Positions 9,518 to 20,180 of a DNA stretch of 64,000 nucleotides are shown here, piece after piece. This DNA is from Oidiodendron maius Zn. Taxonomy: Eukaryota; Ascomycota; Leotiomycetes; Myxotrichaceae. The DNA lies in NCBI GenBank assembly GCA_000827325.1, contig KN832885.1, positions 620,001 to 684,000 of the forward strand. The letters are read 5' to 3'. Below the pieces are notes generated by a model. That model worked only from the letters and a program-made list of their open reading frames with translations. It ran no database searches and was not told the DNA's origin. Positions within the stretch are counted from its first letter, which is position 1. Each line of letters starts with the position of its first letter. Both the position numbers and the translations under genes were made by a program.

Positions 9518-12500
9518 TTATAACTTATTACTCTCCCCCAGGCGTTTAAGCACAAGTTCAAGGTTGTTCATGCTCTCGAGTGTATCAGGGTGCTCTTTGC
9601 CTAGTACCTTCTCCCTTAACTCGAGCGACTGCCGGTGCATCTTCTCAGCCTCCTTGTACTTCTCTAGGTTGTAGAACATAACTCCGAGGTTGTTCATGCT
9701 CTTTAGTGTATAGGGGTGCTCTTTGCCTAGTACCTTCTCCCTTAGCTCGAGCGTCTGCCGGTGCATCTTCTCAGCCTCCTCGTACTTCTCTAGGTTGTAG
9801 AACATAACTCCGAGGTTGTTCATGCTCTTTAGTGTATCGGGGTGCTCTTTGCCCAGTACCTTCTCCCTTAACTCGAGCGTCTGCCGGTACATCGGCTCAG
9901 CCTCTTCGTACTTCCCCACTATATTGAACACAACTCCGAGGCTGTTCAAGCTCGTGAGCGTGTCAGGGTGCTCTTTGCCTAGCACCTTCTCTCTTAGCTC
10001 GAGCGTCTGCCGGTGCATCTTCTCGGCCTCCTCATTCTTCTCCATGCTATAGAATGCAACTCCGAGGTTGTTCATGCTCGTGAGCGTATCAGGGTGCTCT
10101 TTGCCCAGTACCTTCTCCCTTAACTCGAGCGACTGCCGGTACATCTGCTCGGCCTCCTCGTACTTTCTCATGCTATGGAGCACAAGTCCAAGGTTATTCA
10201 TGCTCTCTAGTGTGTCGGGGTGCTCTTTGCCCAGCACATTCTCCCTTAACTCGAGCGTCTGCCGGTGCATCTTCTCGGCCTCCTCATTCTTCTCCATGCT
10301 ATAGAATGCAACTCCAAGGTTGTTCATGCTCTCTAGTGTGTCGGGGTGCTCTTTGCCCAGCACCTTCTCCCTTAACTCGAGCGACTGCCGGTACATCTGC
10401 TCGGCCTCTCGATACCTTCCCATAATATAAAAGCTCTTGCCCACGTTAAGGAGAAGATTTCGCTTAGCTTCGTCGTCATTTGTATCCTTCTGACACTCAA
10501 GAATATACTGCGTATGTGGGAGATACCTAATCCACACGTCTCGGTTCTCATATTTTGGGGAGGGAAACGCCAGAGCCAGCCATTGCAATGCCTTCGTAGC
10601 CCATACCCCCCATTCCTCCCTCTCTTTCAACCAACATTGCGCCGACACTTGGACAAGTCGGTGAATATCGTACGAACCTGAATTCTCCCTTTCAGTAATG
10701 AACCTATATGCCTTTAAAGTTCCGATTGCTTCTATTGTCCTTGCTCTTCCCTCTGGCGGCAACAACGACTGAGGAATATCTTGCGCTGTTAGAAAAGACA
10801 TAAATCGTAGATAGTCGGCCGCCAATGGATTAGTGCCTAAAATCTGGCGGAATGAGATCAGCCAGGTCATTGCAATGGGATTTTTTATGTTATCGTATCG
10901 ACCGAGGTCCTCAAACTCCCGACTTAGCAGATAGATCATTTCTTCATTATCTGACTCATAAATCTCAAGGTATTTAGTGGTCATCGTGCCGTTATTTTTC
11001 ATGTACGCCGAAGCTTGCCTTATAGCGAGGGGTAAATTAGCTAATTTGTCAAGTAATCGCATCGTGCTTTCTGCGTCGCCTATCAACTGCGAGTACAGGT
11101 TGTTCTCTAGAAGCTTTTGTGCTTCGACCGTCTCCATTGACATGACATCGAGTTTCTGGGCTCCTAGTCCAACTGCCACTTGGTAGTTCTGCGTTGTAAA
11201 GAGAACAGAGCCCTTAGGACTGGAAGGAAGACATCTGGCTAAGAACGGACCAGTAACAGAGTGGTCAGCTTGCTTTTTGCCGAACATTAGCTCTGGATCA
11301 TCGGCATTATCGACCACCAGGAGCCATCTGCCTGAGTCTTCATAGCTCAAAGCCGCTTTGACGAGAGATATGATGTCTGTCTTGTCATCAGTGGCCCCGT
11401 CAAGCTGAAGTTTCTGACCAATGCCACGGTAGGCCTGCTCGAAAGTTGTCCTGTCCACGGCTGGAACCCAAAATACAGAGCACTCTGGGTCTGCTTTATG
11501 AATACGGTAGGCGACTTCGAGGGCAATTCGGGTCTTGCCCACTCCTCCTAGACCAATAATAGCAGTTCTTTGGCAATTATACTTGTCCGTATGAGGAGGA
11601 ACTCTCTCCATAAGCTCCTGCAAAACTGACTCACGTCCGACGAAGTCTTGCATTCGCTCGAATGGGACCATCCAGTGACGCCCTTGGTCTCTCAGACCTG
11701 AGGTAGTGGATTGTTAATATATATATATGTTCAACATCTACACCATTGCTTGACTTACCTGCTGGCGGAGCGCAGGAGTTCTCTAGGAGAATATTGAGTA
11801 GCTTCCCAGCCACTAGCGAGTAGTTGCCGTTTCGATCTTCAAATTTGTTCATGCCTCGGTGGTCTGTGTCAAGAGCTATTCTCTGGGAGGCATCTGCACC
11901 AAACGTCGCAGACTGCTCTGGGACAACCTGCATTTAAGTCAGCGCGATAGTGGTACGCAGAGTTGAAAATCACGTACGAACTCGCGAAGCCAAGGAATAA
12001 AGCCCAAGAGGTGGCGACGCATCTTGTGTCTTTCGAAGTAATACAGCCGCTTCGTGCTGTGAAAATGTTTACTGAATCTCTTTTCCAGATCGTCTAGGTC
12101 GACGCTGTCTGACACCAATGGGCGCATGATATGGACATCGGCATCTAAAGGGGTTAGGATACTAGCAGCAAAGATTCCAAATCGAGTAAATGGAGTTCCC
12201 CTATGGGGAGTTCCGAGGAAAAGTATTCCCTTTACACGGATTTTTAGCTCGGGCATGTCAACCAGAGCCTGTACCACGTTATTCAGATGGCTTCACTGTC
12301 TTGGATCTCACATACTTGTTTAATGACAATCCCACCGTAACTATGGCCAACTAAGACGATATCGCGTTCACGTAACTGTAACTTGTGTTATTTTACATCC
12401 TGAGTCTAGCAGGGTATCATACCTTGTCACTGGATAGTTGTTGACCAAGGGATTCCGCCGTTACCGTCAGCCTAATTGAATTGGAGTCGCGGACCCAAAA

Positions 12501-12901
12501 AGAGTCGTAGTTGAACGTAAATAGTCGCACTGAAGACTGAAGAGTCTTCTTTTTTAGGTCTTCCGGAAGAAGATCAGTGATCCAACAGACATCTCCATGA
12601 TGCCATGTCCTAGAAGGATCCGCCCCGAGACCATGAACGAACACGACGCTATAAAAATCTAGATCAGCTATCAGGGAATCACTGCCAGAATTTTTTTAAC
12701 ATACTCCGTTGTCACCGTTTCTTCAGTTGACGGCTTGGATTGTGTTGGCTCTTCTGCGCAAGGATATTCTTGGCGTAAGCCATATTCGGCCAGACGTCGC
12801 ACCGCTGACTTTGAAGGCGCGAGTTTATCCAAAAGCCAGAGATAAGTGGCAATCGTACCTCCAGCTAATAGAATGATTTGTCCGACTCTTACCGAATTCA
12901 T
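9518..12901 (-). CDS. NLR-like protein: SesB-type hydrolase, NB-ARC, TPR repeats
   Basis: Fungal STAND/NLR-type protein, a class linked to non-self recognition and regulated cell death. Supported minus-strand exons are about 12681-12423, 12375-12316, 12268-11978, 11927-11759 and 11697-9518. A first exon beginning near the ATG at 12901 (MNSVRVGQ) is likely, but its donor is unclear. Order of parts: a predicted membrane helix (VGQIILLAGGTIATYLWLL); an alpha/beta-hydrolase domain of SesB type with VVFVHGLGADP, nucleophile elbow GHSYGG, LGTPHRG and DTDHRGMNKF; an NB-ARC ATPase with P-loop GLGGVGKT and LLVVDNADD; an IHRLVQ segment; and seven 42-residue TPR units of the kinesin-light-chain kind. 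The TPR units are nearly identical to each other. All motif residues are intact, so the gene looks functional. Confidence 0.87.
9540..10421 (-). repeat. Seven tandem 126-bp TPR-coding repeats
   Basis: The segment tgctctttgc recurs with exactly 126-bp spacing, ending at 9600, 9726, 9852, 9978, 10104, 10230 and 10356. Each unit encodes 42 residues with the core REKVLGKEHPDTL followed by a SMNNLG-type helix and a YEEAE-type helix. Units differ by few substitutions, mainly at helix-surface positions (for example AFYSMEKN, VFNIVGKY, MFYNLEKY and VLHSMRKY). Near identity at DNA level points to recent duplication or gene conversion between units. Confidence 0.93.
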
Positions 12902-13329
12902 TGCATCCGCTGTTCGCCGAGTCGAGCACTGAGAGTAGGGGTCGAATGACCAAGAATACGGATGCAATACAAGGCTTGCACGCCTGCTAATACCTGGTGG
13001 CTGAAACCCACAGTATCTACGGGACTATTCTCATGGCGCAAGTTGTGTAATTCCCACTAGTTAATAACAAAAGGCCAAAGAGTAGACTTCTAGATTGATA
13101 CAAGTCTGCATGCGTCGATGAGATGTTGGCGGCGAGGCTACAGCTTAAAGTCGGGTCAAGCGAGCAACAAGCCACAAGCTTCTTGGCGCGTCAACCGCCA
13201 ATCATTTCTACCTTGTTAGGGCGAACATGCGCTACTATATTCTCTGTTCTTAAATCACGGGCAAGAGTTTATTCTTCTAAGTAAAAGCCGTGCAGTCGGA
13301 GGCACTATCTCTGAGGCTTCAATCGGTTA
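12902..13329. promoter_or_regulatory. Upstream region of the NLR-like gene
   Basis: About 430 bp between the likely start of the NLR-like gene and the MFS remnant. An open stretch continues upstream of the chosen ATG to about 12967 without another ATG. No recognisable element was found. Confidence 0.35.
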
Positions 13330-13700
13330 CTGGACATTCTCTTGGATTTTGTTTATCTTAAGCATCATCTTACCGTCCTCTCGGTCTATTTGACGCGAGC
13401 CATAGGTGAATTTCCCCCGAAACATATTGGTACCGTGGTCGCAACAATTATCATGTTTTTAGTAGTATTGGCTTTGCTGAGTATCCAGGTCAATGGTCGA
13501 ATGTTGTTAGTCTCATTCCTCTGTTTATCGGTGCCGGCTCACTGGGTGTCTTTGCGCTACGGGAGAAAGCCGTCATCCCGACGTGTTCTGGGCTGCTCCA
13601 GAGACGAGTCTGGGCTTTACGAATTTCGCGGTTATCCTTCCTATAGCAATAGTTTCCTACAACATATGCTACATAATTCTTCTTAGTGGATAGCCAGTTC
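13330..13700 (+). pseudogene. Decayed fragment of a DHA14-type MFS transporter
   Basis: Reading across frames gives pieces resembling the middle of 14-helix drug-efflux MFS proteins. In one frame, TFSWILFILSIILPS resembles the WxxIFxINLPIG helix. In a second frame, EYPGQWSNVVSLIPLFIGAG followed by SLGVFALREKAVIP and QRRVWAL matches the PWxSxxIIGLFVGxGxxLxxFxxxE...PxxxxxQRxVW region. No single frame spans the pieces and nothing of either protein end is present. An intact transporter of the same broad family lies 1 kb downstream on the same strand, but this fragment looks too different to be a simple local duplicate. The assignment rests on pattern only. Confidence 0.35.
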
Positions 13701-14657
13701 TAGTTCCAAGTGCAATGCACGTCAACGGCAATGAACTCGGGGGCTGTGCTCAGCCGAACTTAACTTGAAACAGAGGGTCTCTCCGCTGCGGCGACAGAGT
13801 CTTTGCCGTCCGCGATTGTGCCTGTCATCTGCATACCAGTGCAACGCTAGGCAATTGAAACTCTCAGAATATTATCAATCTCTTAATGACCATGATAGTA
13901 CGATATACTGGAAGTATGCATTTTCGGCATTGATTTTGATATTTTCTTCATAAAATTTATTAACCTAGCCAAGAGTTTGTCAACAACATTACAGGCGTGA
14001 TACATTACTAAATATATGAGTTCTCCAAGTCGTTAGCGTCACTCTTGCTGATGTTGGTGGCTGGAATTTCGCAATCAAGCCTCAATCGCCCTAGTATTTT
14101 GAATTGCGGGCCTCTTTCTAGCTCTTTAGATCTAGAGGCAATTCATTGTGGCTATTGGAATGAATTTTTTATTGCGTGATTGTATTTTCCCGCACCGCAT
14201 TGATTACATGTCCTTCTTCTTCCACACACCCACCCCAAGGAATTGCGGCGTAATACAGCCACGTAGAGACTTAAAAAGCCAATCCAGGCATCTTGCAGAG
14301 GGAATGAAGTCACAAGGAGTATGATGGGATAACCAGTGTGACGGAGTGAGTTAGGTCTCAATGGGAAAGAAAAGCCCAGAAGCTGCACATAGGGGAGTAT
14401 GTATAACCATTTTCTTATTCTTATTCAATCGCACTTCTCGTGGAGTAAAAATAGCTGGAAGGCCTAATCAGAGCAAGGACGCGAGCCAGTTGCTGATCCT
14501 CAGCTCCTCTTTTCAGCAGACACGCCGCAACCCCACTTATGATTGTGCCGGGACCTCACTTCCATTAGCGTGAAGCGACATTGCTGAAGACCACCATGAC
14601 GTTCAGATAAGGCAGGCTCAATGCTGTCTCATTCCTCGTTTTCTTCTGTTGTGAGAT
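13701..14657. other. Intergenic, no gene seen
   Basis: About 950 bp between the MFS remnant and the intact MFS gene. It is AT-rich in its first half. No coding or RNA feature was recognised. Confidence 0.45.
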
Positions 14658-16508
14658 ATGGCCAACGTCACCCCCGTGAAGTCCCCGCCTAAGATGGCCT
14701 TCAAGGAGCACTTCGAGGACGATGAATCTCCAGTGTCTTCCTCGATCGTAGAGTTTCAAGATCCTGAAAAGCGCCCAGCATGCTTCAAATCCACAATCCA
14801 GGAATGTCTGTTCATCTTAACCGCGACCATGTCTATCGGGACATCATCCTTCCTCTACGGTATCTGCAGCGTCATCACAGCTTCCATCGGACGAGGGTTG
14901 AACATGACCTCTGCGGAAATTACGTGGATCTCTGCTTCCTCAGCGTTCGTAATCTCTATATTTAGATCAGTCAATTCATTTTTCTAATATATATCACTCA
15001 CAGTCTCACATCCGGCTCTCTCCTCCTCTTCTTCGCCAAAGTAGCAGACACATTCGGGCGCCGCTCCCTCCTGATCTTCAGCACGGGCGCCTTCGCCGCG
15101 TTCAGCCTCGTCACAGGCTTTGCCACCAACGCCATTTATCTTGACACCCTTCTCGGCGTGCTTGGTCTCTGGTCCGCTGGGGCTGTCCCACCAGCCGTCG
15201 GCATCCTGGGTGCAGCGTACGAGCGGCCATCGAAGCGCAAGAACCGCGCCTTCGCATGCTTCTCGGCGGGAAATCCTCTGGGTGCTATCCTGGGCACGAT
15301 TTTCTCGGGGATTGCAGCGCATTTGTTTAATTGGAGAGCGTCATATTATTTGCTGGCGATTATCTACGTTGTTTTCTTTGCGGTAGCGATTGTCACAGTG
15401 CCGAAGACACAGAGGAATACAGAGCCTTTGTCATGGGAGACGTTGAAGAAGTTTGATTTGGTGGGCATTTTCCTGAGTATGGCAGGGATTGCGTTGTTTT
15501 GCTCTTCTTTAAGGTAAGCTAAAGATGGGATTGAGTCAGAAGCTTGGCTGATTGTCGTAGTATAGCTGGCGATGCGCCACATGGCTGGAGAACACCATAT
15601 GTGTTGGCTATGCTCGTTCTGGGAGTTGTTTTTATTGTAAGCTTTGTAGCTTGGGAAGGGTATTGCAAGTATCCCATGATGCCTCTGCGAATATGGAAGG
15701 ATAGAAACTTCTCTCTCGTAAGCATAAGTCGCTCCTATGCTCTAGAATGACTGCCAAGAGCTAATTTTGTATCTTAGATCAACTTAATCGTGATGTTCGG
15801 ATTCATGAGCTTTGGCACCAGCTCATTTTGGGTATCCCTGTTTATGCAGAATGTACTTCGGTTCTCTCCACTCGAGGTTGCTGTTCATCTTCTTCCTCAA
15901 GCAGTGGTCGGCATCCTTGTGAATATTATTGCCGGCCTGGTATTGCATAAAGTTAGCAATAAGTTGCTCATGGGAATTGGTTCAGTCGCTTACTTTGGTG
16001 CCTCCCTTCTCCTTGCTTTAATGAGAGGGGATCACGTATACTGGCCCTTCATAGCACCTTCCTTGGCGCTGGCTGTCATTGGGGCGGATCTTCAATTCAA
16101 CGTGGCAAATGTGAGTTTGCCGACTCCAAACTCGAAAATTGGCTGACTGGATAGATGTATGTGATGTCTTCTCTTCCCCCTGAGAAACAATCTCTTGGCG
16201 GTGGTATCTTCAACACTGTGACCAAGATATGTGGCGCCGTTGGCCTTGCAATCTCGTCCAGTGTATACAATGCAGAGTCCACCAGTTCTGCGGCATTGCA
16301 AACATCTAGCAGGCCGTATAACATGGCCTTCTGGTTCTGCGCGGCGTCGGCCGGCCTTGGAATATGCTTTGTTCCATTTTTGACGATTGGCACGCAAGGG
16401 CACAGTACTAAAGAGAGTGCTGCGAAAGGTTCGGTAGGCGTAACTTCTAGTGCTACTAGTGATGGTCAAGTTGAGAAGATAAATGTCCCGACTGAGGGCA
16501 AGACGTGA
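14658..16508 (+). CDS. MFS efflux transporter, DHA14-like
   Basis: Plasma-membrane or vacuolar proton antiporter of the drug-efflux MFS group. Exons 14658-14944, 15004-15513, 15561-15717, 15778-16110 and 16155-16508 give 546 aa, and all phases close. The first donor is a weak GTTCGT, chosen because it alone joins ITWISASSA to LTSGSLLLFF in frame; a stronger GTAATC four bases later would shift frame. The loop after TM2 reads KVADTFGRRS, the MFS signature A. Motif C-like residues follow in the GLWSAGAVPPAVGILGA helix. Long soluble tails at both ends (about 50 and 40 residues) are usual for fungal members. Substrate unknown; no biosynthetic gene lies next to it. Confidence 0.88.
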
Positions 16509-16613
16509 GAATAGATATTCTCGTAAGGAAATGAAAGTGGAATCTAGATTTTACTTGCGTCTTTGATATGTCATCGTCTATGCATATTCTAATGCAGCAT
16601 ATGATATGCTATC

Positions 16614-17355
16614 TCACTTCCTCTTTTTTGAACCAGCCGCTGGCATCTTCTTTGCTTCCCATTTCTCCCACCCTGCCTGACATAAATCTTCCTCGACCAC
16701 CAAGTCCCGTACTCTGAATAATCTTACAATATAGAGATCAAGACACCATTGCACTAGGCCGGCCTGTCTTGTAATGGAGGTGACCAGAAACCAGCCAAAA
16801 GCAGACAAGACTCCAGCGAAGCAGCCAACCAACACCTGCTTAGTCGTATGATAATTCAAGTATATCCTACTGCATGCTACCAGCCCCGCGCCTACTATTG
16901 CCAGCACACTCAGTCCCACCCTTTCAATCATTGAAAATGGTGTGTGCGAAACAGTAGCTGGCTTTGGCGTGTGTCTGAAGAGCAAGAACAGCGCCAGGGA
17001 CGTCGAAAAGAATGCCACGAATTGTGCGTGGGAGCTCGGCATGCCATATCCCTTTCCATGCATCTGAATAGGTCTCTCCTCCTTCAAGATGCGTTTGAGG
17101 ATGAGGTTGAACACCTCGCAGGCCATCTGCCCGGCGAACATGAGCAGGATCTCGATTTCGCGGGTCGACCAGATCAGCGTGGCATAAACGACACAGAGAC
17201 CTTGGGGCACGAGCGCCAGCCAGGCGCAGAGGTAGGAGATGGAATCGTTAGGGTCCTGGGAGAGTGAGGAAAAGTCACAGAGACTGGGATAGTGGGAGGC
17301 TTACATAGTGGATGTGAGTGATGGAGAGGGAGGCCAGAGCTGCTGTTTCTGCCAT
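16614..17355 (-). CDS. CAX4: Dolichyl-diphosphatase (PAP2 family)
   Basis: ER-membrane phosphatase that removes a phosphate from dolichyl diphosphate released on the lumenal side, recycling the lipid carrier for N-glycosylation. Exons on the minus strand are 17355-17305 and 17255-16614, 230 aa. The three PAP2 motifs are intact: K71-x6-R78-P79 (KRILKEERP), PSSH at 90-93, and SRIYLNYH. Four or five hydrophobic helices surround them. The short first exon begins MAETAALASLSITHIHY, and DPNDSISYLCAWLALVPQ follows, as in yeast Cax4/Cwh8. Little else could be meant by this arrangement. Confidence 0.93.
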
Positions 17356-17797
17356 GGTGCTGGAGGCAGTCTTGCTTGTAGGTGCAAGTAGATTTGCACT
17401 GAAACCGCAGAGATGAGAGTCCCCCAATATCCTCAGACGTTGACGGCCATTAAATATATATCATCGCTTCTTGTGAAAAGCGCATTCCTCGAAATAAAGT
17501 TGTTCCGGACCCTGTGCTCGCACGAGTTTCCCCTTGTTGACGGGTTGCCTAAAGCGGCCCGGCCATCGCCACTAGAGCAGCTCTCCAAAATTTATATTCA
17601 CTAGGCAATTACGAAAGTATTTCCAACCACCATTGTGCGGCGGCATACGACGTCGATTTCATATCCTCTCCATCTCCGCTTTCTCGCAGATCTGCGAATG
17701 CACATCTTCTCTGTCTCACTTATGACAGTCAGCCTCTTCTCCGTCGTCGCAGAAACCGTCCCACGCGCGTGGCTTGACCGGTGACAATTCGCCCACG
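17356..17797. promoter_or_regulatory. Divergent promoter CAX4 / RBR ligase
   Basis: 442 bp between divergent starts. No TATA box was obvious; a pyrimidine-rich stretch at 17640-17760 precedes the RBR ligase start. Confidence 0.4.
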
Positions 17798-19832
17798 ATG
17801 GAGGGTGAACGCCAAGTTGAGATGGACTGCTTAGCAGCCATTTTCCCCGAGATGGTGACAGATGCCCAAGATCCCTACTCTGCCTCTATCGAGCTCCCAG
17901 TCAACCCCAACACTACTGTCAAGGTGTTGTTCCCAGCTTCCGCAGAAGGATCAACGCCCATTCTGCCAACCCCGCCACGCTCCGAGAGCTCTGGAGATAA
18001 CGGCCAGCCCGTGTTCCAACCGGCGCAGAATCTAGAATCGCATAATCTCTGCTATCTACCACCTCTTCAGCTACATATCACTCTGCCAGAGGGATACCCG
18101 TCAGAATGCGCTCCTATCTTCAAGCTATCGACAACCCCGGAATGGCTTTCACGATCCTACCTCGACGAGTTGCAGGACACTGGCAAGCTCATGTGGGAGG
18201 AAGGAGGGCATACGGAAGTGGTCTACGGATATATCGATTCTCTACAGCAGGCTGCTGAAATTGCATTTGGCCACTCGGACGGGAAGGCGTTGGTGGTACC
18301 ACAAGAGTTCAAGATTGCTCTGTTGGATTATGATATTAAGGCCACGCAGGCAGCGTTCGATAAGGAGACTTTTGAATGCGGCGTCTGTCTGGGTAAGATG
18401 CAATATACCGCTGTAAGCCATCATCTAACATATCCCAGATCCAAAGAAAGGCTCTGTTTGCCACCGCATGATCGACTGCGGTCATGTGTTCTGCGTGAGG
18501 TGCCTGCAAGACTTTTATAACAACGCTATTACCGAAGGCGACTTGGTCTCGGTGAGATGCCTCACTCCCGGCTGTGCCAAGAAGCGTGCGGAAGCGCGAT
18601 CCGAGAAAGGTAGGAAGACGAAGTCCCAACTCAGCCCCAGCGAGCTGCTTCAGATTCCTCTGGAACGTGAGATGGTCATTCGATACGTCAACTTGAAGCA
18701 CAAGGCAGATCTGGAGTCTGACAAGAATACAATCTACTGCCCGCGCAAGTGGTGCCAGGGCGCTGCGCGATCGAAGAAGCATCGTAAGCCGGATGGACTG
18801 GAAGAAGTTGAGTCCGACGAGGGCGATGCTGATTCCGACGCTGAGGAAAGCAAGGGCAAATTTCGCGCCGGAAAGGATCTCCTCTGCATCTGTGAGGACT
18901 GCTCGTACGCATTCTGTAGCAGATGCTATCAGGGCTGGCACGGCGAGTTCACTCTCTGCGTCCCAATGACTAAGAACGGCGAGATGACGGAGGAGGACAA
19001 GGCTTCAATGGAATACCTCAAACTGCACACTACTCCTTGCCCGACCTGCGCTGCTCCAGCTCAGAAAACACATGGCTGCAACCATATGATCTGCTTTAAG
19101 TGCAACTCGCACTTCTGCTACCTCTGTTCTGCATGGCTCGAGCCGGAGAATCCTTACAAGCACTACAACAGCCAAAATACTGGCTGCTATATGCGTCTCT
19201 GGGAGCTGGAGGGTGGAGATGGAGATGACATAGGTATTGGATATGCAGGAGGCAACCGGCAACCAGAGCCCGAGGAGATCGAAATTGAAGCTGAAGAAGG
19301 ACTCATTGAAAATGGTCCTGCTATTCTCAATGCAGCCAATGTCCCAGATGCCGCGCCGCCTGCCGCTGGAGAAGAACCTGCTCCTGCCCAAGTTGCCGCA
19401 GAGGTCTTACCGGCTCCTGTGGTGACTGATGCACCAGCCGCCCCTCCAGCACAGGAACTTCAGCGCGAAGGCCCCCTCGTCCTACGTATCAACGCACCTC
19501 CGCCTATCCCTCGCGCCGCTCCAGCGCCCGAGCCCGCTGCGCCCCAGCGCGGCCAGCGCCGGGGCAATGCCAACAATCGTCGCGCCAACCTTCCTCCAGC
19601 ACAAGCTCGTCAGCCAGGCGCTCGCGGTGGCGCCGTGAGGGTGCTACATGGCCAGCAGCCCGTTGGCAGAGGACAAGTACGAGATGAGGCGGCGTTCCAG
19701 CAGCGGGAAGTAGAGCACCAGGAATGGGTTCAGCGGTTCGTGCGGATGGCGCTGAATGATGAGGAGGATCAGGTCGAGTGGGATAGTGATGAGGAGGATG
19801 ATGCTGCTGCGTGGGAGATCCCTGTTCGTTAA
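17798..19832 (+). CDS. RWD-RBR E3 ubiquitin ligase (ITT1/RNF14 type)
   Basis: RING-between-RING ubiquitin ligase. Yeast Itt1 modulates translation termination, and human RNF14 acts on stalled ribosomes and crosslinked translation factors. Exons 17798-18392 and 18439-19832 give 662 aa. An RWD domain occupies residues 1 to about 165 (ECAPIFKLST, with the LPPLQLHITLPEGYPS core). RING1 starts at C194 (CGVCLDPKKGSVCHRMIDCG). The IBR includes CICEDCSYAFCSRCYQGWHG, and RING2 starts at C399 with the likely catalytic cysteine C412 in THGCNHM. An acidic insert near residue 310 and a long Ala/Pro/Glu/Arg-rich tail from about 470, ending in an acidic stretch, are lineage features. The ATG at 17798 is the first in frame. 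Confidence 0.93.
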
Positions 19833-20180
19833 GGGATGATATTGGTGTTTAGAATGGAAAGGGGGATGAGGGGAAAGAGAGTTATTTGTTCGTAGACGAG
19901 GGAGGTGGTTTTCGTATGAAAGAATGGAATGGGATGCATATAGCGATTGGCGTTGGCTGGCTGGATTGCTTGGCTACCAGAGGTATCTGTATCATGAGGC
20001 TATGAATTTTCATGAAGAAAGATTTCGACATTACGGGCATACACACTTATAACACAAGCTTCTCAAATAATACAACATCTGGCTCCTCCATTCATTAATT
20101 CCCTTTTCACTTCGTTGCTTGTCATGAATATGTCCAATTGCATGCATGCAACAAACTTCTAACCCATCTATCTATGTACA
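19833..20180. other. Intergenic, convergent 3' ends
   Basis: 3' flanks of the RBR ligase and the amino-acid permease. Nothing recognisable was found. Confidence 0.5.
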
